Notes: generated by a model from the sequence alone, not told the origin. Counted from the first letter of the stretch, positions 1-8,482 are shown. The stretch: DNA of 64,000 bases from CAZVVT01 sp964630595 (GCA_964630595.1 CAZVVT010000005.1:1-64000); one strand, 5' to 3'. Translations and numbers: made by a program.

Positions 1-536
1 ACAGTGGTCAACAAACCCTCTTCAATGCCGAAATTGTACAATAACACCTTGGCTATGGGCGCCAGGCAGTTGGTCGTGCAGGAGGCGTTGGAGAAAACGA
101 AGTCTTTAGCCGGATTAAAAGTCTCATGGTTCACCCCCACCACAAAAGTCGAGATATCCCCTTTTGCAGGTGCCGAGATGAGAACCCGGCGTGCCCCTGC
201 CTTCAGGTGCTTTTCCGCATCCTCTTTCAGAGTAAAGTGGCCTGTGCATTCAATGACATAGTCGACCTTCAACGCCTTCCAAGGAAGCCGCTCGGGGTCT
301 TTCTCATTGCTAACGCGGATATGATGGCCATTGATCACCAACTCCTCGTCACTGGGAGCCGTCACGGTTCCTACAAAAGGACCGTGCGTCGAGTCGTACT
401 TCATCAGGTAGGCCAAGTTGGCCGCAGGGACGAGATCGTTGATAGCAACGACATCGAACTCCTTGCTTTCCAACAGGCTACGCAGAACCAGCCTGCCAAT
501 TCGTCCAAAACCATTGATTGCAATTTTTACTGCCAT
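1..536 (-). CDS. gapA: Glyceraldehyde-3-phosphate dehydrogenase, C-terminus outside the window
   Basis: Oxidises glyceraldehyde-3-phosphate to 1,3-bisphosphoglycerate with NAD(P) in cytosolic glycolysis. Only the first 178 codons lie in the window; the gene runs off the left edge. The reverse strand starts at 536 with the Rossmann motif INGFGRIGR at residues 7-15, and the active-site motif SNASCTTNC follows with catalytic Cys at about residue 153. The start is the ATG that puts the nucleotide-binding motif at the usual position. It lies about 80 bases downstream of rplQ, beyond a terminator-like hairpin, so it may have its own promoter. The same rplQ-gapA neighbourhood is known in C. trachomatis (CT505-CT506). 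Confidence 0.97.
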   Translation of the reverse strand, partial: MAVKIAINGFGRIGRLVLRSLLESKEFDVVAINDLVPAANLAYLMKYDSTHGPFVGTVTAPSDEELVINGHHIRVSNEKDPERLPWKALKVDYVIECTGHFTLKEDAEKHLKAGARRVLISAPAKGDISTFVVGVNHETFNPAKDFVFSNASCTTNCLAPIAKVLLYNFGIEEGLLTT

Positions 537-563
537 GACTGGAGAGGGTACTGGATTTCCTTG

Positions 564-602
564 AGAAATGCAAATGCCCCAGAGGGAGGAAAATCTGGGG
601 CA
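564..602 (-). terminator. Intrinsic terminator after rplQ
   Basis: Read on the minus strand, an 8-bp perfect stem (TGCCCCAG paired with CTGGGGCA, 575-602) with a 12-base loop is followed by TTTGCATTTCTC. It sits 12 bases past the rplQ stop and before gapA, as expected for the end of the ribosomal operon. The T-rich tail is interrupted, so termination may be partial. Confidence 0.6.
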
Positions 603-614
603 ATCAAGGAGTAC

Positions 615-1052
615 TTAAACGACGAATTCAACGAGGCAACGCTCAGCATTGTCACCGACCCTGATGCCGGTGCGAACGATGCGTGTGTAGCCGCCTTGAC
701 GCTCTTTGTAGCGAGGTCCAAGTTCTGTAAAAAGCTTGTTGATGACCAGGCGATCATCGTTGTAGGAAGAGGTGTCGTTTTTTGTTTTTACGGCACGCGC
801 TTCTTTGGGTGTTAGGGCGTTGAAGCGCACTTGCAGCTTGGCAATGGCTCTACGACGAGCTGTGAGGCTGTCTTCGGCTTCTGCCTTCGCCAGCGTAATC
901 ATGCGGTCAGCATGGCTGCGCAGGTGCTTCGCTTTCACCAGAGTTGTCTCAATGCGCCCTTTCATGATCAAAGATTTGAGCATGTTGGCAACCATGGAGC
1001 GACGGTGGGATGTCGTACGGCCTATTTTAAGAGTATGGCAACGGTGTCTCAT
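615..1052 (-). CDS. rplQ: 50S ribosomal protein L17
   Basis: L17 is a large-subunit protein at the exit-tunnel side. The 145-residue product opens with the family hallmark MRHRCHTLKIGRTTSHR and ends in the conserved R-x-G-D-NAE-C-VEFV-like tail. A few residues beyond typical bacterial L17 are in the middle. Its ATG overlaps the rpoA stop by four bases (ATGA), so the two are translationally coupled. It is the last gene of the ribosomal cluster before the terminator-like hairpin. Confidence 0.97.
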   Translation of the reverse strand: MRHRCHTLKIGRTTSHRRSMVANMLKSLIMKGRIETTLVKAKHLRSHADRMITLAKAEAEDSLTARRRAIAKLQVRFNALTPKEARAVKTKNDTSSYNDDRLVINKLFTELGPRYKERQGGYTRIVRTGIRVGDNAERCLVEFVV

Positions 1053-2161
1053 TCAGGGGCTCCCTGTTGTTGCTGCTGCTCCAGATACTGCTGAACCATG
1101 CCACGGATGTTTTCGCGGGTAATGCCCCACTTCGTCAAATCCATGCCTAAGTGAAGGCTCATTTCAGAGAGCTTAGCTTTAATTTCGTTGAGTGATTTCT
1201 TACCGAAGTTGCGGAACTTGAGCATCTCAGACTCAGCACGAACGACCAACTCGCCGATGAATTCGATATCTGCGCCGCTCAAGCAGTTCGCAGAACGAAC
1301 GGAGAGCTCGATGTCGCTAATGCGCAGAGCCAACTTCGACATAATCTCTTCGCGATCGGTATCTTCCATCTCCTCTTCTTCTTCGAAGATGAGGCTATGC
1401 TTTTGCAGCTTATTGAAGACGTCAAAGTGGCGAATGGAGATTTGCGTAGCAAACGAGAGTGCTTCATCCGGAGAGACGCGGCCGTCGGTTGTTACTTCAA
1501 CAATCAGACGATCAAAGTCAGTATCTTGACCCACACGTGTGTTTTCTACGATGTAGTTCACCAAACGTACAGGTGAGAAAGAGGAGTCGATGATGATCTC
1601 ATCTACTACGCGATCAAATACGGTTTGTCTTTCTGCAGGAACCCAACCACGACCAAAGGCAATGCGCAAATCCATGCGCTTTGTCATCGGCTTCGTTACT
1701 GTAAAGAGGTGGTGATCGGGATTGACCACATCAAAATCGCCCATGTCAATCACGTCTTTCAGACGAATTGCTACCTGTCCCCCATTCTTTTCCAGGTCAT
1801 CGCGAGTTACGCTGATGATTTTGGAAATGGTGCGAGGACTGCGCAGAATACGGCTCTCTTCTGTAATCAACTTGCGCAGAAGAGCTCCTTTGAGGTTCAG
1901 CACAATATTGGTCATGTCTTCGATGATTCCATCGATGGGCATGTATTCGTGTGGTACGCCTTCAAAAGCAACCGAGATAATCGCGGGAGCTTCCAGACCC
2001 GTCAGCAGAATGCGACGCAGCGCATTGCCGATGGTGTGTCCAAAGCCGCGTTCAAAGGGCTCTGCGATAAAGCGGGCGTAGTGTCCCCCTTTCTTCTCTT
2101 CAACAGAGATTTTTTCTGGCATTTCAAATTTGCCGTAGATCACTGACATCTGTTCTCTCAC
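1049..2161 (-). CDS. rpoA: DNA-directed RNA polymerase subunit alpha
   Basis: Alpha subunit, the dimerising assembly platform of RNA polymerase. The N-terminal domain (about residues 20-235) carries the expected GHTIGNALRRILL dimerisation helix. The C-terminal domain (about 285-355) has the helix-hairpin-helix stretch with RNFGKKSLNEIK. Between them is an acidic linker (EEEEEMEDTDREE), and the protein ends in a short Gln-rich tail. The start is uncertain. GTG at 2161 has AAGGA six bases upstream; ATG at 2149 is preceded by a weaker GAGAG. The 370 residues match chlamydial alpha subunits, which are longer than that of E. coli. It is followed by rplQ with a 4-base overlap and preceded by rpsK. 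Confidence 0.97.
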   Translation of the reverse strand: MREQMSVIYGKFEMPEKISVEEKKGGHYARFIAEPFERGFGHTIGNALRRILLTGLEAPAIISVAFEGVPHEYMPIDGIIEDMTNIVLNLKGALLRKLITEESRILRSPRTISKIISVTRDDLEKNGGQVAIRLKDVIDMGDFDVVNPDHHLFTVTKPMTKRMDLRIAFGRGWVPAERQTVFDRVVDEIIIDSSFSPVRLVNYIVENTRVGQDTDFDRLIVEVTTDGRVSPDEALSFATQISIRHFDVFNKLQKHSLIFEEEEEMEDTDREEIMSKLALRISDIELSVRSANCLSGADIEFIGELVVRAESEMLKFRNFGKKSLNEIKAKLSEMSLHLGMDLTKWGITRENIRGMVQQYLEQQQQQGAPE

Positions 2162-2170
2162 CCCAAATCC

Positions 2171-2587
2171 TTAAACGCGACGGCGCTTGCGTGCTCGACA
2201 TCCATTGTGCGGAATGGGTGTCTTGTCACGGATAATACTAATTGCCAAACCAGCACTCTGCAGACCACGCACGGCAGACTCACGTCCAGCACCTGGCCCT
2301 TTTAGGTTTACTTCGACTTCTTTCATTCCCATTGCCATTGCTTCTTTTGCAGCATCTTGTGCAGCAACAGTGGCGGCAAATGCGGAGGACTTACGCGAAC
2401 CGGTAAATTTAGCCTTTCCAGCGGAAGACCAAGAAATGACCTGCCCTACGGGATCGGTAATCGCAATGATGGTGTTGTTGAAGGTGGCCTTCACATGGAC
2501 AACGCCGGCAGGCACACTGCGTGACTGCTTCTTGCGAACTTTCGGTGCAGCTTTTTCAGCTGGAGTAGTAGCTTGCTGTTTGTTCAC
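2171..2587 (-). CDS. rpsK: 30S ribosomal protein S11
   Basis: S11 forms part of the 30S platform near the mRNA exit. The 138-residue protein has the family motifs VHVKATFNNTI (about residues 30-40), GPGAGRESAVR (about 97-107) and the basic end PHNGCRARKRRRV. A Lys/Ala-rich N-terminal extension of about 25 residues precedes the conserved core. It lies between rpsM (17 bases upstream) and rpoA (9 bases downstream) in the alpha-operon order; rpsD is not in the cluster, as in Chlamydia. Confidence 0.97.
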   Translation of the reverse strand: MNKQQATTPAEKAAPKVRKKQSRSVPAGVVHVKATFNNTIIAITDPVGQVISWSSAGKAKFTGSRKSSAFAATVAAQDAAKEAMAMGMKEVEVNLKGPGAGRESAVRGLQSAGLAISIIRDKTPIPHNGCRARKRRRV

Positions 2588-2604
2588 TGTAAAAGGACCT
2601 CTTC

Positions 2605-2973
2605 CTACTTCTTCTTGTTAGCGACTGTCTTGCGTTTACCTTTACGCGTCCTAGCATTCGTACGTGTGCGCTGACCGCGAACGGGCAAGCCCAAACGGTG
2701 GCGCGTGCCACGGAAGCTATGGATCGAAATAAGACGCTTAATGTTGTTCTGTACCTGGCGGCGGAGGTCACCCTCTACAACGTATTCGCCCTGTAAAACG
2801 CTATTCAACTTGGAAATCTCTTCCTCGCTCAGCTTGCCTGCGCGTTTATTGGGGTCGAGCCCCAACTTCTCGATGATCTCTTTAGAAAGTGTACGACCCA
2901 CACCAAATAGGTAGGTCAAGCTGATTTCCAAGCGTTTATTACTGGGAATGTCAACACCGATGATTCGTGGCAT
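2605..2973 (-). CDS. rpsM: 30S ribosomal protein S13
   Basis: S13 is a 30S head protein contacting tRNA and 50S. The 122-residue product begins MPRIIGVDIP, has the helix-hairpin-helix-like segment LTYLFGVGRT near residue 20, and the conserved RGTRHRLGLPVRGQRTRTNAR (about 94-114) with a Lys-rich tail. It is preceded by about 100 non-coding bases that hold a terminator-like hairpin, so it may start a separate or attenuated transcript downstream of secY. No rpmJ is found before it. Confidence 0.97.
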   Translation of the reverse strand: MPRIIGVDIPSNKRLEISLTYLFGVGRTLSKEIIEKLGLDPNKRAGKLSEEEISKLNSVLQGEYVVEGDLRRQVQNNIKRLISIHSFRGTRHRLGLPVRGQRTRTNARTRKGKRKTVANKKK

Positions 2974-3023
2974 AAAACGACTTTAAGACTCCAGATTGTG
3001 CGAAAATTCTAACACAGGGGTTT

Positions 3024-3050
3024 GAAAAACCTCAAGCACTAATGCTGAGG
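3024..3050 (-). terminator. Terminator or attenuator between secY and rpsM
   Basis: On the minus strand a stem of CCTCA-GC...GC-TTGAGG type (3030-3050, one bulged base) is followed at once by five T residues. It lies in the 101-base gap between the secY stop and the rpsM start, where most other gaps of the cluster are under 20 bases. It may divide the spc part from the alpha part or trim read-through. Confidence 0.5.
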
Positions 3051-3074
3051 GATAGGATGTTTTGGCAGCGGCCA

Positions 3075-4433
3075 TTAGCGCGGCCCTCTCTGCATGAGGC
3101 CGTCATAGCGCTTCATGAGCATATGGGACTCAATTTGCTTCATGGTGTCTAAAACGACGCCCACGAGGATCAAAAGGGCTGTTCCCCCGAAAAAGTAGCT
3201 GATCGCTTGATCTACGCCCAAAATGGCCGAAATAATGGCCGGTAGGACGGCTAACAAGGCCAGAAAGACCGCCCCAATCAGGGTAATGCGGTTCATGATC
3301 GATTCGAGGAAATCCTGAGTCGGCTTGCCCTGGCGAATGCCGGGGATAAAGGCCCCATTCTTCTTCATTTCAGAGGCAATCTGCTCAGGGTGGAATTGGG
3401 TGGCGGTCCAGAAGTAGGTAAAGAAGAGGATCAGAAGGACAAAGAGGACCATATAGCCCGTGCTACCTGGAGAGATCCAGCTGGCAAAGGTGGAGAGCAT
3501 GGAGCCGGCACCGGCAAACTGTCCAATTGTTGCAGGAAACATCAGGAGCGAGGAGGCGAAGATGACGGGAATAACTCCGGCATAGTTGATCTTCAGGGGG
3601 ATAAAAGAAGAGCCGCCCTGCACTTCTCGACGACCGACAATGCGCCGCGCATATTGGAGAGGGATTTTGCGCTGTCCCTGCACAATCAAAATCGTGGCGA
3701 TGATCACCAAAAGAAAGACCGCTAGGAGAACCACGAGAGAGGTAAAGGAGAGCTGTCCGGGCGCTTGGGAGTCTAAGTTGAGCTGCTGCACCACGCGGCC
3801 CAGCGCTGCTGGTAGCGAAGAAACGATCCCCGTTGTGATGATCAGCGAGACGCCATTACCGATGCCCTTATCACTGATCTGTTCACCAATCCACATGAGG
3901 AAGAGCGTACCGGTCGTCATGGTTGCCATGACGATGAAGTAAAAGAGTACGGGAGCGCCAAACATGCGCACGGAGAGCAGGTCCGAAGCAATGATGCCCG
4001 CCTGAGCTTGGTTCATCTGGATGGCGTACTTAGCGAAAAGGCCGGACTGAAGGAGGGCGAGAAGAAGAGTGGCAAAACGGGTCCAGCGACCAATTTTGCG
4101 CTTTCCTGCATCGGGGTTCTCTTTCAATTCGCGCTGTAGTCCTGGCAGAAGAGCTGTCAGCAGTTGGAGAATGATGGAGGCAGAGATGTAGGGCACTACA
4201 GAAAGGGCCGTTACGGTCATCTGCGCAAAGGCACCGCCGGAGAAAATATCGACGAGTTGGAAGAGGTTTTGGCCTCCTCCGGTCGCCTGTTTAAAGTATT
4301 GCACGGCAATTTCGCCATTAATCCCCGGAACGGGGACAAAGCCGCCAATGCGGCACACCAGCATTAACGCCAGCGTCAACAAAATTCTCGTCTTCAGTTC
4401 AGGGATACTGAAGATACGGGCAAGTGCCTTCAT
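3075..4433 (-). CDS. secY: Protein translocase subunit SecY
   Basis: SecY is the channel of the Sec translocon in the inner membrane and works with SecE, SecG and SecA. The 452 residues contain about ten hydrophobic helices, starting with the helix around residues 16-36 and the plug-like region after it. PLQYARRIVGRR-type and Q(I/F)HPEQIA segments typical of the cytosolic loops C4 and C5 are visible. The gene follows rplO with an 8-base gap, as in other spc operons. SecDF and YajC, its functional partners, are also encoded in this window. Confidence 0.97.
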   Translation of the reverse strand: MKALARIFSIPELKTRILLTLALMLVCRIGGFVPVPGINGEIAVQYFKQATGGGQNLFQLVDIFSGGAFAQMTVTALSVVPYISASIILQLLTALLPGLQRELKENPDAGKRKIGRWTRFATLLLALLQSGLFAKYAIQMNQAQAGIIASDLLSVRMFGAPVLFYFIVMATMTTGTLFLMWIGEQISDKGIGNGVSLIITTGIVSSLPAALGRVVQQLNLDSQAPGQLSFTSLVVLLAVFLLVIIATILIVQGQRKIPLQYARRIVGRREVQGGSSFIPLKINYAGVIPVIFASSLLMFPATIGQFAGAGSMLSTFASWISPGSTGYMVLFVLLILFFTYFWTATQFHPEQIASEMKKNGAFIPGIRQGKPTQDFLESIMNRITLIGAVFLALLAVLPAIISAILGVDQAISYFFGGTALLILVGVVLDTMKQIESHMLMKRYDGLMQRGPR

Positions 4434-4441
4434 TCTTTTCC

Positions 4442-4894
4442 TTAGGCAATGACGGTGTAGGAAATTTGCGCTGCATCGAGCTTCGCCTTAGCAGAAGCGG
4501 AAAAGGCATGAGCTTCGATCGAAACTTTCTTTGTCAGTCGGCCGTTGCCCAAGATCTTAACTGCGTCGAACTTCCCTTTCAGTATATTTTTTTCGAAAAG
4601 GGTCTCTACACTCACCAGTTCGCCTTCTTCAAAACGGCATTCAATCTCATCGAGATTCAAGCAGAAGAAGCGGATCTTAAACTGTGCGTTAGAGAAACCA
4701 CGGATCGGCAGTTTACGGAAAAGAGGGAACTGTCCGCCTTCATGACCGGGAAGAGTTTTGTACCCCGATCTCGAACCCGCGCCCTTGTGACCACGACCCG
4801 ATGTCTTACCAAGACCGGAACCGGGACCTCTGCCCACGCGCTTTCTTGAAACCGCAGGACGACTTGTGTTTTTGAGCGTATCCAACGTGTGCAT
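4442..4894 (-). CDS. rplO: 50S ribosomal protein L15
   Basis: L15 binds 23S rRNA late in 50S assembly. The 150-residue protein has the Gly-rich N-terminal stretch GRGPGSGLGKTSGRGHKG (residues 22-39) and the usual globular end. Start ATG at 4894 overlaps the rpsE stop by one base. rpmD (L30), which separates S5 and L15 in many bacteria, is missing here, as it is in Chlamydia. Confidence 0.97.
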   Translation of the reverse strand: MHTLDTLKNTSRPAVSRKRVGRGPGSGLGKTSGRGHKGAGSRSGYKTLPGHEGGQFPLFRKLPIRGFSNAQFKIRFFCLNLDEIECRFEEGELVSVETLFEKNILKGKFDAVKILGNGRLTKKVSIEAHAFSASAKAKLDAAQISYTVIA

Positions 4895-5382
4895 TATGCT
4901 CTCCTCATGGCAAGAACTTTCTTGCGGTTTCTCAACTTGCCAAGTGCGGTAAAGGCCGCTTTTACTTGGTTGATGGGATGGCCCGAGCCAATGCTCTTTG
5001 CCACAACGTCTTTGATGCCGGCGAACTCAAGAACAGCACGCACCTTGGAACCTGCAATTACCCCTGTACCCTCTTTCGCGGGCTTCAGAAGCAGCTTGGA
5101 ACCATCGATTGTTACCACGACTTCGTGAGGAATCGTTGTTCCTTCCAGTTCGAAGGTTGTCATGTTCTTACGAGCCGCCTCTCCCCCTTTACGGATGGAG
5201 TCTGAAAGCTCGTTCGCTTTGGCAAAACCGTAGCCTACTCGGCCGTGGCCATCGCCTACGAGGATCAGTGCGGAGAAACTGAACTTGCGTCCGCCCTTAA
5301 CCACCTTCGAGCAGCGGTTAATGTAGAGAACTTTTTCGTTTCCTTTCTGAGGATCTTTATCTTTGCTCTTCGCTGATGACAT
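4894..5382 (-). CDS. rpsE: 30S ribosomal protein S5
   Basis: S5 helps decoding fidelity at the 30S shoulder. The 162 residues show the double-stranded RNA-binding-like N-terminal domain with the loop VKGGRKFSFSALILVGDG and a C-terminal domain with GTGVIAGSKVRAVLEFAGI. The start ATG at 5382 lies three bases after the rplR stop. The N-terminal 15 residues are Lys/Asp-rich, a variable extension in this family. Confidence 0.97.
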   Translation of the reverse strand: MSSAKSKDKDPQKGNEKVLYINRCSKVVKGGRKFSFSALILVGDGHGRVGYGFAKANELSDSIRKGGEAARKNMTTFELEGTTIPHEVVVTIDGSKLLLKPAKEGTGVIAGSKVRAVLEFAGIKDVVAKSIGSGHPINQVKAAFTALGKLRNRKKVLAMRRA

Positions 5383-5385
5383 ACT

Positions 5386-5745
5386 TTAAAATTCCAACCC
5401 GCATTCGCGAGCTTTATCGGCCAGTGCTTTAATCACGCCATGGTACTTGAATGGACCTCTGTCAAATACGATGGCTCGGATATCTTGCCCGAGGGCTGCT
5501 TTGGCAATTGTCTCGCCTACTACAGCAGCGCCTACGGCGTTTCTTTTCGCTTTGAATTCTTTTGAATTGGTCGAAGCGGACGCCAGCGTTACACCACGCT
5601 CATCATCGATGATCTGGGCGTAAATATGGCAGTTGCTCTTGTAGACACACAAACGAGGACGAGAAAGGGAGCCTTTCAGCTTCTTGCGAACGCGAACCGC
5701 TCTCTTCACTCTCTTCTGTTTAGTTTTAATTACGCTGATATCCAT
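5386..5745 (-). CDS. rplR: 50S ribosomal protein L18
   Basis: L18 binds 5S rRNA with L5 in the central protuberance. The 119-residue protein has the basic N-terminus, the RPRLCVYKSNCHIYAQIIDD strand and the conserved ending DRGPFKYHGVIKALADKARE. It lies between rplF and rpsE with short gaps. Length and order are normal for the family. Confidence 0.97.
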   Translation of the reverse strand: MDISVIKTKQKRVKRAVRVRKKLKGSLSRPRLCVYKSNCHIYAQIIDDERGVTLASASTNSKEFKAKRNAVGAAVVGETIAKAALGQDIRAIVFDRGPFKYHGVIKALADKARECGLEF

Positions 5746-5756
5746 GGACTTTAGAC

Positions 5757-6299
5757 CTATTGTTTCTTAGCAGACTTACCTGCTTTCTTGCGGACAAACT
5801 CGCCGCGGTGGCGGATTCCTTTGCCTTTGTAGGGCTCTGGTGGCTTATACGCGCGAATGTCGGCAGCAAATTGGCCCACCTTCTGCTTGTCAGCTCCCAG
5901 AATTTGGATCACTGTGTTTTTTTCTACTTTTACATCAATTCCTTCTGGAATCGCCACGCGAGTGGGATGGGAATAACCCAGCTGCAAGTCGATCTCTTTG
6001 CCCTGGACAGCGGCTCTATAACCGACGCCAATGAGCTCCAGAATTTTTTCGTAGGGCTGGTGTACACCGATGACCATGTTATTGATCAGTTGGCGCCAGA
6101 GGCCATGCATATTGCCCGCTTCTTCAGCTCCTGCGGCCAAAGCAACCTGCACTTTGTTGTCCTCAACATGCACCACAATCGTTTCGTGCAATTCTCTAGA
6201 AAGAGTCGCTTTAGGCCCTTTCACAGTGATCTTGCGACCTTGCATTGTTACTGTAACTCCCTGAGGGAGGTCGATGGGAAGTTTACCTAGACGAGACAT
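5757..6299 (-). CDS. rplF: 50S ribosomal protein L6
   Basis: L6 sits near the factor-binding centre of the 50S subunit. The 180-residue product has two L6 repeats and the signature PEPYKGKGIRHRGEFVRKK near the C-terminus. The frame is open further upstream to 6368, but the ATG at 6299 (MSRLGKLPIDLP) matches the family N-terminus and is preceded by AAGGGGGA at good distance. A start further out would overlap rpsH by about 60 bases. Confidence 0.96.
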   Translation of the reverse strand: MSRLGKLPIDLPQGVTVTMQGRKITVKGPKATLSRELHETIVVHVEDNKVQVALAAGAEEAGNMHGLWRQLINNMVIGVHQPYEKILELIGVGYRAAVQGKEIDLQLGYSHPTRVAIPEGIDVKVEKNTVIQILGADKQKVGQFAADIRAYKPPEPYKGKGIRHRGEFVRKKAGKSAKKQ

Positions 6300-6309
6300 G
6301 CTTTCCCCC

Positions 6310-6717
6310 TTACCAGACCAAACAGATGAGTTCGCCGCCGCACTTGCGATTTCTCGCTTCGCGACCACTTAAGACACCTTGCGATGTCGATACAATAGAA
6401 ATCCCTAAGCCGCCAAGGACAAGGGGAATGTCGCTCCAACCTACATAACGACGCAGGCCGGGGGAAGAGACGCGCTTCAGGCCTTGGAAGAGGCTGCTGC
6501 GAGTAGCATCATATTTAACGCCTGCTCTAATCACGCTGAGCATGCCCTCTTTCTTGACCACTACGTTTTCCAAAAAGCCCTCTTCGCGGAGGATTTCGGC
6601 AATGCGTAGGTTCATTTTGCTGTAGGGCAGATCGACAAAGCGGTGACGCGCTTGCGCTCCGTTGCGCAGTCTTGTCAACAGGTCTGCGATGGGGTCATTA
6701 GTTGATGTATGTTTCAT
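6310..6717 (-). CDS. rpsH: 30S ribosomal protein S8
   Basis: S8 binds the central domain of 16S rRNA. In other bacteria it also represses its own operon translationally. The 135-residue protein begins with TNDPIADLLTRLRNG and ends in the canonical STSQGVLSGREARNRKCGGELICLVW region (about residues 110-135). rpsN (S14), usually placed between L5 and S8, is absent, as in Chlamydia. Confidence 0.97.
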   Translation of the reverse strand: MKHTSTNDPIADLLTRLRNGAQARHRFVDLPYSKMNLRIAEILREEGFLENVVVKKEGMLSVIRAGVKYDATRSSLFQGLKRVSSPGLRRYVGWSDIPLVLGGLGISIVSTSQGVLSGREARNRKCGGELICLVW

Positions 6718-6731
6718 CTTTCGCTCTCTCT

Positions 6732-7277
6732 TTACGCCGCTGCTCGTTTAAAGGGCATGCCCAGTTGTTGTAGCAGTTCGCGACACTCGTCGTCGGACTC
6801 TGCGGTGGTCACGAAGGTAATGTTCATTCCCTGCGCGCGCTTTACTTTGTCCAAATTGATCTCTGGGAAGATCTGCTGGTCACTTAAGCCCAGCGAATAG
6901 CTTCCTCTTCCATCGCCTCTCAAAGGAAAGCCGCGGAAGTCGCGGATACGGGGAGAGGAGATGTTGAAGAAACGGTCAATGAAGCCCCACATACGATCGC
7001 CGCGCAAGGTCACCTTTGCACCGATGACTTGCTCTTCGCGCAATTTAAAGTTGGAGATCGATGTGCGCGCTTTTGTGAAGACAGGCTTCTGGCCGGCCAA
7101 CATCGTCAATTCGTTATAGGCGTCTTGCAGAGCGTTCTTATCTTTGGATGCCTCTGCCAGACCCATGCTGATAACGACTTTGACAAGTTTGGGCACCAAC
7201 ATAGGATTGGTGTACTCGAACTTCTCTTGTAGTTTCGCACGAACTTCTTCGTGGTATTTGGACTTCAGACGCGCCAT
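6732..7277 (-). CDS. rplE: 50S ribosomal protein L5
   Basis: L5 carries 5S rRNA into the central protuberance and touches P-site tRNA. The 181 residues contain the family motifs QKPVFTKARTSISNFKLRE and RDFRGFPLRGDGRGSYSLG. Its start is one base from the rplX stop. The last residues (MPFKRAAA) are slightly longer than the usual end. Confidence 0.97.
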   Translation of the reverse strand: MARLKSKYHEEVRAKLQEKFEYTNPMLVPKLVKVVISMGLAEASKDKNALQDAYNELTMLAGQKPVFTKARTSISNFKLREEQVIGAKVTLRGDRMWGFIDRFFNISSPRIRDFRGFPLRGDGRGSYSLGLSDQQIFPEINLDKVKRAQGMNITFVTTAESDDECRELLQQLGMPFKRAAA

Positions 7278-7278
7278 A

Positions 7279-7614
7279 TTAGCCCTTCACTTCCCTCTTC
7301 ACGGAGCGGTACACAACCGCTTGGTTATTCTCGGTATAGACCAACTCTTTTTCCCCGGCCTTGTTGACCTGCACACGCACTTTCAGCGCCGTACCGTCTG
7401 GCTTAGCCAAGCGAACGTTTGAGATGTGGATAGGTCCTTCCATCTCTACAATGCGTCCCGGACCCTGTTGGGTGCGTTTCACATGACGTTTTTTCATGTT
7501 CAAGCCGGAGACAACGACGCTTTCGCTACCGCGAAGAGCTACTTTGCCAAATCGACCTTTCTCATTTCCTGCTGTACAGACGACTGTGTCGCCTTTGCGA
7601 ATATACTTGTTCAC
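7279..7614 (-). CDS. rplX: 50S ribosomal protein L24
   Basis: L24 initiates 50S assembly. The 111-residue protein opens with a KOW motif (KGDTVVCTAGNEKGRFGKV, residues 7-25) and has the conserved GPGRIVEMEGPIHISNV segment. It is packed between rplN and rplE with one-base gaps. Confidence 0.97.
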   Translation of the reverse strand: MNKYIRKGDTVVCTAGNEKGRFGKVALRGSESVVVSGLNMKKRHVKRTQQGPGRIVEMEGPIHISNVRLAKPDGTALKVRVQVNKAGEKELVYTENNQAVVYRSVKREVKG

Positions 7615-7615
7615 G

Positions 7616-7984
7616 TTAGATTACCTCAGGGGCCAAAGAGCTAATTTTAATAAATCCGCGCTCACGCACCTCACGGGCGATGGGCCCGAAAATACGCGTT
7701 CCGCGTGGGTTACCCTTCTCATCGATGAGAACAGCTGCGTTGCCGTTGAAGCGCAATTTCGATCCATCTTTGCGACGGATGTACTTTGCCGTACGCACGA
7801 TCACCACGCGCACTACCTCGCCTTGCTTGACGCTACTTGCCGGTTCTGCTTCGCGAACGGAGCAAACCACTGTGTCGCCAACGCCGGCATAACGACGGCG
7901 TGAGCCGCCCAAGACCTTAATGCACTTGACCTTCTTGGCCCCGGAGTTGTCTGCTACTGCAAACTGTGTTTCTTGTTGGATCAT
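7616..7984 (-). CDS. rplN: 50S ribosomal protein L14
   Basis: L14 lies at the subunit interface and contacts 16S rRNA. The 122-residue protein has the full family signature: MIQQETQFAVADNSGAKK at the start, the basic loop after residue 60, and GPIAREVRERGFIKISSLAPEV at the end. A 46-base gap separates it from rpsQ, larger than its neighbours' gaps, without a convincing hairpin. Confidence 0.97.
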   Translation of the reverse strand: MIQQETQFAVADNSGAKKVKCIKVLGGSRRRYAGVGDTVVCSVREAEPASSVKQGEVVRVVIVRTAKYIRRKDGSKLRFNGNAAVLIDEKGNPRGTRIFGPIAREVRERGFIKISSLAPEVI

Positions 7985-8030
7985 TTGTTAAACCACATCT
8001 TCTCAAAGAGTTTGAAACAGTATACCTGCT

Positions 8031-8279
8031 TTAGCTTCTCTTTTCCACCACTTCTGCTACGCGCCATCTCTTGAGTTTAGAGAGGGGTCTTGTCTCGATA
8101 ATCTCGACAAGATCGCCCTCTTTAGCCACTTCGGACTCGTCGTGGGCGTAGTATTTTTTCCGTTTTTTGACCAATTTGCCATACTTGGGGTGCGCAAAGG
8201 CACGTTCAACCATGACAATGGCGGTTTTATTCATCTTGTCGGAGACGACCACGCCTCGACGCTTCTTACGCTCGTTCAC
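8031..8279 (-). CDS. rpsQ: 30S ribosomal protein S17
   Basis: S17 is an early 16S rRNA binder with an OB fold. The 82 residues show the family segments GVVVSDKMNKTAIVMVERAF and RPLSKLKRWRVAEVVEK. It follows rpmC by two bases in the normal S10-spc order. Confidence 0.97.
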   Translation of the reverse strand: MNERKKRRGVVVSDKMNKTAIVMVERAFAHPKYGKLVKKRKKYYAHDESEVAKEGDLVEIIETRPLSKLKRWRVAEVVEKRS

Positions 8280-8281
8280 TA

Positions 8282-8482
8282 CTAGGTCCTCTCCTTTTGG
8301 CGCAGCGCGGTCAAAATACGCGCGATGCGTTTCCTGCTCGCTCCAATACGGTGCGTCTTCTCAATCTTCTTCGTCGTCTTCATCTCGTTGACAATGTCAA
8401 AAAGCTTGCGACTTTCTTCTAGGTGAAGGGCCTTCAACTCGGCCACTGTCTGGTCTTTGAGCTCATCGAATGCTTTCGTCAT
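8282..8482 (-). CDS. rpmC: 50S ribosomal protein L29
   Basis: L29 is a small two-helix protein beside the exit tunnel. The 66-residue product has the expected helical pattern with LKDQTVAELKALHLEESRKL and ends RRIARILTAL-like (RKRIARILTALRQKERT). Its start overlaps the rplP stop by four bases, indicating coupled translation. Confidence 0.95.
   Translation of the reverse strand: MTKAFDELKDQTVAELKALHLEESRKLFDIVNEMKTTKKIEKTHRIGASRKRIARILTALRQKERT

Noticed and set aside
126..815. A 229-codon plus-strand frame at the left end
   Set aside because: It lies opposite gapA and rplQ, both of which have clear family motifs on the minus strand.
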